The notes under the pieces are model-generated. The model worked only from the letters and a program-made list of their open reading frames with translations. It had not been told where the DNA came from and did no database searches. 64,000 nucleotides of DNA from Perlabentimonas gracilis (lineage in GTDB: Bacteria > Bacteroidota > Bacteroidia > Bacteroidales > Tenuifilaceae), in NCBI RefSeq assembly GCF_011174675.1, contig NZ_JAANIG010000019.1, positions 1 through 64,000 of the forward strand, read 5' to 3'. Shown here one piece after another: positions 60,200 to 64,000 of the stretch. Position 1 is the first letter of the stretch. The number at the start of each line of letters is the position of its first letter. Made by a program: the position numbers and the translations under genes.

Positions 60200-62884
60200 T
60201 TAATTTAAATAGTTTTCGCGGAAAAAGTTTAGGTAGCCCGCTACGGATTTATCGCCCTTGAAAACCTCAAGGTTATCTCGGCTTATCACCACGTATGAGT
60301 AATCGGCTTCGGGAAGCCCCCCCATAAGCCCCTGCTCTGCATTTACCTTTATGAAGTACTCCATGGCCTCCTGCCTGCTCTTAAAGCTCTCTACCTGTAT
60401 TAACACCACAAAATCGGTTAGCTCGGTGCTGGTAACGTTCAGGTTAAGGTTAATATAATGATCGACATTGAACGACACCAAATTGAACCTGAGCTGATTT
60501 ATAGGTGAGTTTTTAGGCACTATGGCCAGAAACAGATGCTCGCCTTGTGGTGTGCTATACCCAACAACCGGTGCGGTTACTCCATCGGCTGGTTGTGACT
60601 CTCCAACTTCATCTGGCTGAGCTGATGCCAGCTGCAGCTCACGCTGGTCGAGCATTGTAATAATGGTTGCCGCAGACTGCGCCACCTCGCTTTGTGGGTA
60701 CTGCTCAATAACCGTGTTCAGCTCGGCCCTATATGCTCTTATGTTGCCCGACCGCCCCGCGCACTGAGCAATGATGAACTGAAACATGGGGGCAACATCG
60801 GAGTCGGCATACCTACTCAACCCCTCACGAGCCATACGGGTTGCATCGTTACATTGACCTTGTCTATAAAGTTCGAATGTATTCTGATAGTACTCCTCCC
60901 TTAACCTATTTTCCTTCTGAAGATTCTCAAGGTAGTTTGGGTTACTTAGCATCAACGCGTAAGTACTATTGGGAAACTGAGAAATTAGCCTTTGCTTATG
61001 GCGTTCCATTTGGTCGGGCTGCTGGTTAAACCTTGCAATTTGGTATAGGTTATAGTAAGCCGACAGCGTGAATTCACTTTGCGGATAACGCTGAGCTAGA
61101 AGTTCGTAAGCCTTTATTGCCTCAGGATAATCCTTAAGTTGATTCTCGTAGGTTTCGCCTACCCTGAAGAGGGCTTCTTGAATCTGCTCATGCGATTGAG
61201 CCAGCAGGGAATCATTCAAGGGGAGATACTGCAGGTAAAACTCGCGGCTTTTGTTATCAAGCACCTTGGCCGGCATACCCGATGTATCGGTGGCTGAGGT
61301 TTGGGTTTGCGCTAGGGTCTGATCGAGGGCTTCACGCTTATTAGAGCGCCTCCAGTTATCCTCAAGCTTGCGCCTTCCCCAGCGCATCTGAAATTCCGAC
61401 AGCCCATAGCTTAACGACGATTGGTTGTAGAAATACCACTTACCACCCTGGTCGGGCTGAGTGCGCCCCCGCTGGGTTTGCTGGAAATGCGCAAACCTAT
61501 CGCGGCCTTCACGTTCCTCTTGCCTTAACCTTTCCTCTTCCTCACGAACTGCCTTTATTAACTCAGCAATAATGGCATCCCTTTCCCGAGGACTCATGGC
61601 AGCAACCCTTTGCAAACTATCCTCGCGCGAAACTATATTCAAATTCTCAACAAGTTTATTCAAATTCTGCGCCTTCACCTCAAGCTCGGTATACCCGGGA
61701 AAATCTTGGTCGAGGGCATGGTATGCGCTGTCGTAATAGGCTTGACTCTGAGTATAGTTTGGCTTCTCGAAAAAGTAATCGGCAAGGATAAGGTACGAGA
61801 GCCCTTTCTGATGATTATTATTTACACTCTTTTGCGCCGATAGCTGGTAGTACTCAATGGCCTTGTCCATATTGCCTCGGGTTTGCTCAATGTTGCCAAG
61901 GGCAAAGTATATCTGATCGAGAAACTCGGTGTTCTTTTCGTCGTTAGCCATTTTGTTTAGCTCTCTAACCATCTCGTTACCGCTGCCTCGCCCCTGAAAG
62001 TTTGATGCTATGTTAACCCTTGCATTAAAGCTCATTTCGTATGAGGGATTGGCTCTTATAACCCTTTGGAAGTAACGGTTCGATTCTGCAAACTTTTTCT
62101 CAATTTGATAAAGCTGGGCAAGCAAGAACATATAACGGGTACGATGCTCCTTATCAGGGGCATTCTCAAGCGCTCTCTCCAAATACTTTATGGTTTGTGG
62201 AACATTCTCCTGCCTTTGGTAAAGCAAGGCATATGTAGACTCAAGTAGATGCCTGAAGTGCTTATCCTTGGGATATCTCCTGTTTGAAGATAGTGCCCTC
62301 AACCGATCCTCGGCTGCAACAAAATCGTTGGCCAGAATATCTAGCCTAGCAAGCCAAATTTGCGACTCGTAAAAAATTGGAGTTTCCGGAAACTGAACCA
62401 AGTTGTACTCTAAGGTCATCCGTGCCTCATCATACGCTCCCTTCCATGCACGGGCTTTACCAATTAAAAGCCAGCCCTCACGAACCCACCGCACAAACTC
62501 ATTCTGGTTGTAAAACTGTCGTTCCTTGGGGCTTTGCACCCCTCTCTTTCGCTCGGGTTTTACGGTAATGGAGTGGCGACTAATCATGTCGGTACACTTA
62601 GTAATTGCTCTGTCCATATCGCCGCCCACCATGCTGGCCACCTGCTTATCGCCAAGCAACAGCACCGGCAACGGAAAGGTATAGTTGTAGCTAAAACTTT
62701 CCTCAACCCGATTCAATGCGCTATTGTAACTCTCCTTGGCGTTAAAGTAGTAGTTATACCTTGAAGTAATATTATGATAGGTTCTTGTAACTGGTGTGTT
62801 CTTTTGGGTAGAACACCCGCTAGCCAATGCAAGAACAAAAAGTAATGTAGTGAATAAAAACCTATTGAGTTTATATTTTATCAT
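60200..62884 (-). CDS. porW: PorW/SprE, type IX secretion TPR lipoprotein
   Basis: An 894-residue lipoprotein (lipobox ALASGC, Cys24) with many tetratricopeptide-like repeats from about residue 130 to 730 and a long charged coiled-coil stretch (ELIKAVREEEERLRQEEREG). The start of the mature protein (TRTYHNITSRYNYYFNAKESY) is characteristic of PorW (SprE in Flavobacterium). PorW links the translocon to outer-membrane components and is required for secretion and gliding. Its adjacency to porX fits a T9SS role. Confidence 0.92.
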   Translation of the reverse strand: MIKYKLNRFLFTTLLFVLALASGCSTQKNTPVTRTYHNITSRYNYYFNAKESYNSALNRVEESFSYNYTFPLPVLLLGDKQVASMVGGDMDRAITKCTDMISRHSITVKPERKRGVQSPKERQFYNQNEFVRWVREGWLLIGKARAWKGAYDEARMTLEYNLVQFPETPIFYESQIWLARLDILANDFVAAEDRLRALSSNRRYPKDKHFRHLLESTYALLYQRQENVPQTIKYLERALENAPDKEHRTRYMFLLAQLYQIEKKFAESNRYFQRVIRANPSYEMSFNARVNIASNFQGRGSGNEMVRELNKMANDEKNTEFLDQIYFALGNIEQTRGNMDKAIEYYQLSAQKSVNNNHQKGLSYLILADYFFEKPNYTQSQAYYDSAYHALDQDFPGYTELEVKAQNLNKLVENLNIVSREDSLQRVAAMSPRERDAIIAELIKAVREEEERLRQEEREGRDRFAHFQQTQRGRTQPDQGGKWYFYNQSSLSYGLSEFQMRWGRRKLEDNWRRSNKREALDQTLAQTQTSATDTSGMPAKVLDNKSREFYLQYLPLNDSLLAQSHEQIQEALFRVGETYENQLKDYPEAIKAYELLAQRYPQSEFTLSAYYNLYQIARFNQQPDQMERHKQRLISQFPNSTYALMLSNPNYLENLQKENRLREEYYQNTFELYRQGQCNDATRMAREGLSRYADSDVAPMFQFIIAQCAGRSGNIRAYRAELNTVIEQYPQSEVAQSAATIITMLDQRELQLASAQPDEVGESQPADGVTAPVVGYSTPQGEHLFLAIVPKNSPINQLRFNLVSFNVDHYINLNLNVTSTELTDFVVLIQVESFKSRQEAMEYFIKVNAEQGLMGGLPEADYSYVVISRDNLEVFKGDKSVAGYLNFFRENYLN

Positions 62885-63097
62885 TAAACAACAGCTATTT
62901 GGTATACAAACTAAAATGATAACAAGTTATTATTTTTAATTTTGCTAAAATACGCAAAAAAGAGGGGAAACAATATTTACAGAGAAATTATGGTTATAAC
63001 TTTCAAATGATTATATTGAGGGGCTTAGCGGTTTTGCTATCATCTTTCAACTTTGTTTGCACACAATCTACCGTTAGATTTTCAGGCCAATACTTAA

Positions 63098-63105
63098 TAT
63101 CTTTG
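63098..63105 (+). promoter_or_regulatory. TAnnTTTG promoter box (TATCTTTG)
   Basis: TATCTTTG lies 41 bases before ATG 63147. The 262-base spacer from 62885 is otherwise AT-rich and without clear features. Confidence 0.55.
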
Positions 63106-63146
63106 CATCGCAACATTAAATTCTATCTACACACATCAAGCTGTTA

Positions 63147-64000
63147 ATGAAAAAAAAGGTTTTATTCATACTGTTGGGGTCTGCTGCTGTTGCTGGGTTA
63201 ATTTTAGGTACAATACTACTATTTGTTACACTTGGTAAAGGCGAAACATCCGAGGCAATAAACGCCATACCTGTGGATGCAGCTGTTGTGGTAAAAGTTA
63301 GCAGCTTGGAACAACTTTCGGGGCAACTTCACCAAGGTAATACGTTTTGGAACGCCATAGGGAGCCTTTCAATGGTTTCGAGGGTGAACCAGTTTTTTGA
63401 ATTTGCCAACAAGCAAAAGGCCTCATCCGTTATTTTTGACCAGATGGTGATGAACTCCGAGTTGTTCATGTCGGTTCATGTGATTGGCAAAGGAGTTCCT
63501 GCAACGCTTTTTGTTGCCAATCTCCCCGAGCGGGTAAAGGCTGCTGAGGTAAGTAGCCATATTGTCGCAATAGCAGGTGCAGACTACAAGCTAGACGAAA
63601 AGGAATATAACGGAACAAAAATTCACACCCTCACGCACAGAACCAACGACGAAAGCAATAGCTACTCCTTTGCCACCCGGCATGGAGTTTTAATTCTTAG
63701 CCAATCGCTTCTGCTGGTTGAGTCATCGGTTGGGCAGCTTAGCAGCGGACTATCGTTAACCCACGATAAGAGTTTTGTGGACGCCTACAAAACTGCTGGA
63801 ACTAGGGTTAATGCCAATGTGTTTGTAAATCACACAAAACTCCCAACTGCTTTTGCATCGCAAATTCACGCCAGCAAGCAAAATGGATTTAGCTGGCTGG
63901 CCAACACGGGACGATGGACTGAACTCGATCTCTCGCTGCGCGACGAAGCTTTCTACCTAAACGGATTTGCTCAGGTTCCCGATTCGCTCAACGTTTTTTA
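63147..64000 (+). CDS. Membrane-anchored DUF3352-like protein, truncated by the window end
   Basis: At least 284 residues, with no stop before the edge. An N-terminal membrane helix (VLFILLGSAAVAGLILGTILLFV) is followed by a large extracytoplasmic part beginning AINAIPVDAAVVVKVSSLEQL. This pattern (IPxDAxxVxKV and repeated substrate-like beta segments) resembles DUF3352 proteins, which have no defined function. The start is the only ATG before the helix and follows the promoter. It diverges from porW. Confidence 0.65.
   Translation, partial: MKKKVLFILLGSAAVAGLILGTILLFVTLGKGETSEAINAIPVDAAVVVKVSSLEQLSGQLHQGNTFWNAIGSLSMVSRVNQFFEFANKQKASSVIFDQMVMNSELFMSVHVIGKGVPATLFVANLPERVKAAEVSSHIVAIAGADYKLDEKEYNGTKIHTLTHRTNDESNSYSFATRHGVLILSQSLLLVESSVGQLSSGLSLTHDKSFVDAYKTAGTRVNANVFVNHTKLPTAFASQIHASKQNGFSWLANTGRWTELDLSLRDEAFYLNGFAQVPDSLNVF

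Overview
The window looks like a chromosomal segment of a Bacteroidota bacterium, probably in or near the Bacteroidales/Marinilabiliales. The evidence is the repeated Bacteroidota -7 promoter box (TAnnTTTG) upstream of many genes, the type IX secretion genes porX and porW, Wzi-like and Ig-like envelope proteins, a DksA-family protein with a degenerate zinc finger, and tandem repair, tRNA-modification and isoprenoid genes typical of that phylum. There is no rRNA, CRISPR array, transposase or integrase.

Region 1 (1-9.35 kb) is an accessory array. Four AAA ATPases of the DUF4143 type and one related ATPase of a second type lie in the same orientation. Between them are degenerate copies of the 3' end of one vanished gene (characteristic residues GEPYFDMDFDQFFYLTDTGRRWDG ... 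HPQRW ... ELVLQNVKNLVKR-stop). A RelE/ParE-type toxin-antitoxin pair and strong palindromes sit in the same array. Region 2 (9.5-18.3 kb) holds a Wzi-like outer-membrane protein, a 351-bp tandem duplication embedded in CTTTCGA/CTTCGGT-type degenerate repeats, an M48 lipoprotein protease, and a giant UvrA-like protein with four ABC cassettes. A CAU tRNA and a broken copy of it follow.

Region 3 (18.8-36 kb) is ordinary: a HAD phosphatase, an ATP-cone/nuclease fusion, lipoate ligase, a 2-hydroxyacid dehydrogenase, a Ca/Na antiporter, an Ig-like lipoprotein overlapping a thiamine-binding protein gene, RlpA, serine dehydratase, an FtsX-type permease, an AlaX-like editing protein, YraN, a MmcQ-like protein, a TonB-like protein and alanine dehydrogenase. 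Region 4 (36-50.9 kb) has two hybrid histidine kinases, ispD-lspA-dksA-like-ileS, VanZ, a Na/Pi cotransporter gene broken by an in-frame TAA, MarC and a sugar transferase.

Region 5 (51-56.9 kb, minus strand) is the most interesting. It is one apparent operon with an octaheme cytochrome c (tetrathionate reductase family), a cytochrome b, a double-rhodanese lipoprotein, two YeeE/YedE half-transporters and a further rhodanese. Three of the six proteins end in exactly Arg-Gly-Gly-Cys-COOH. Two of those three carry rhodanese domains whose catalytic cysteine is replaced (Ala, Ser). I infer a periplasmic sulfur-relay system in which the terminal cysteine acts as a swinging persulfide carrier, by analogy with the GGCGG arm of SoxY. 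Region 6 (56.9-64 kb) holds another second-type ATPase, tsaE, porX, porW and a truncated gene at the right edge.
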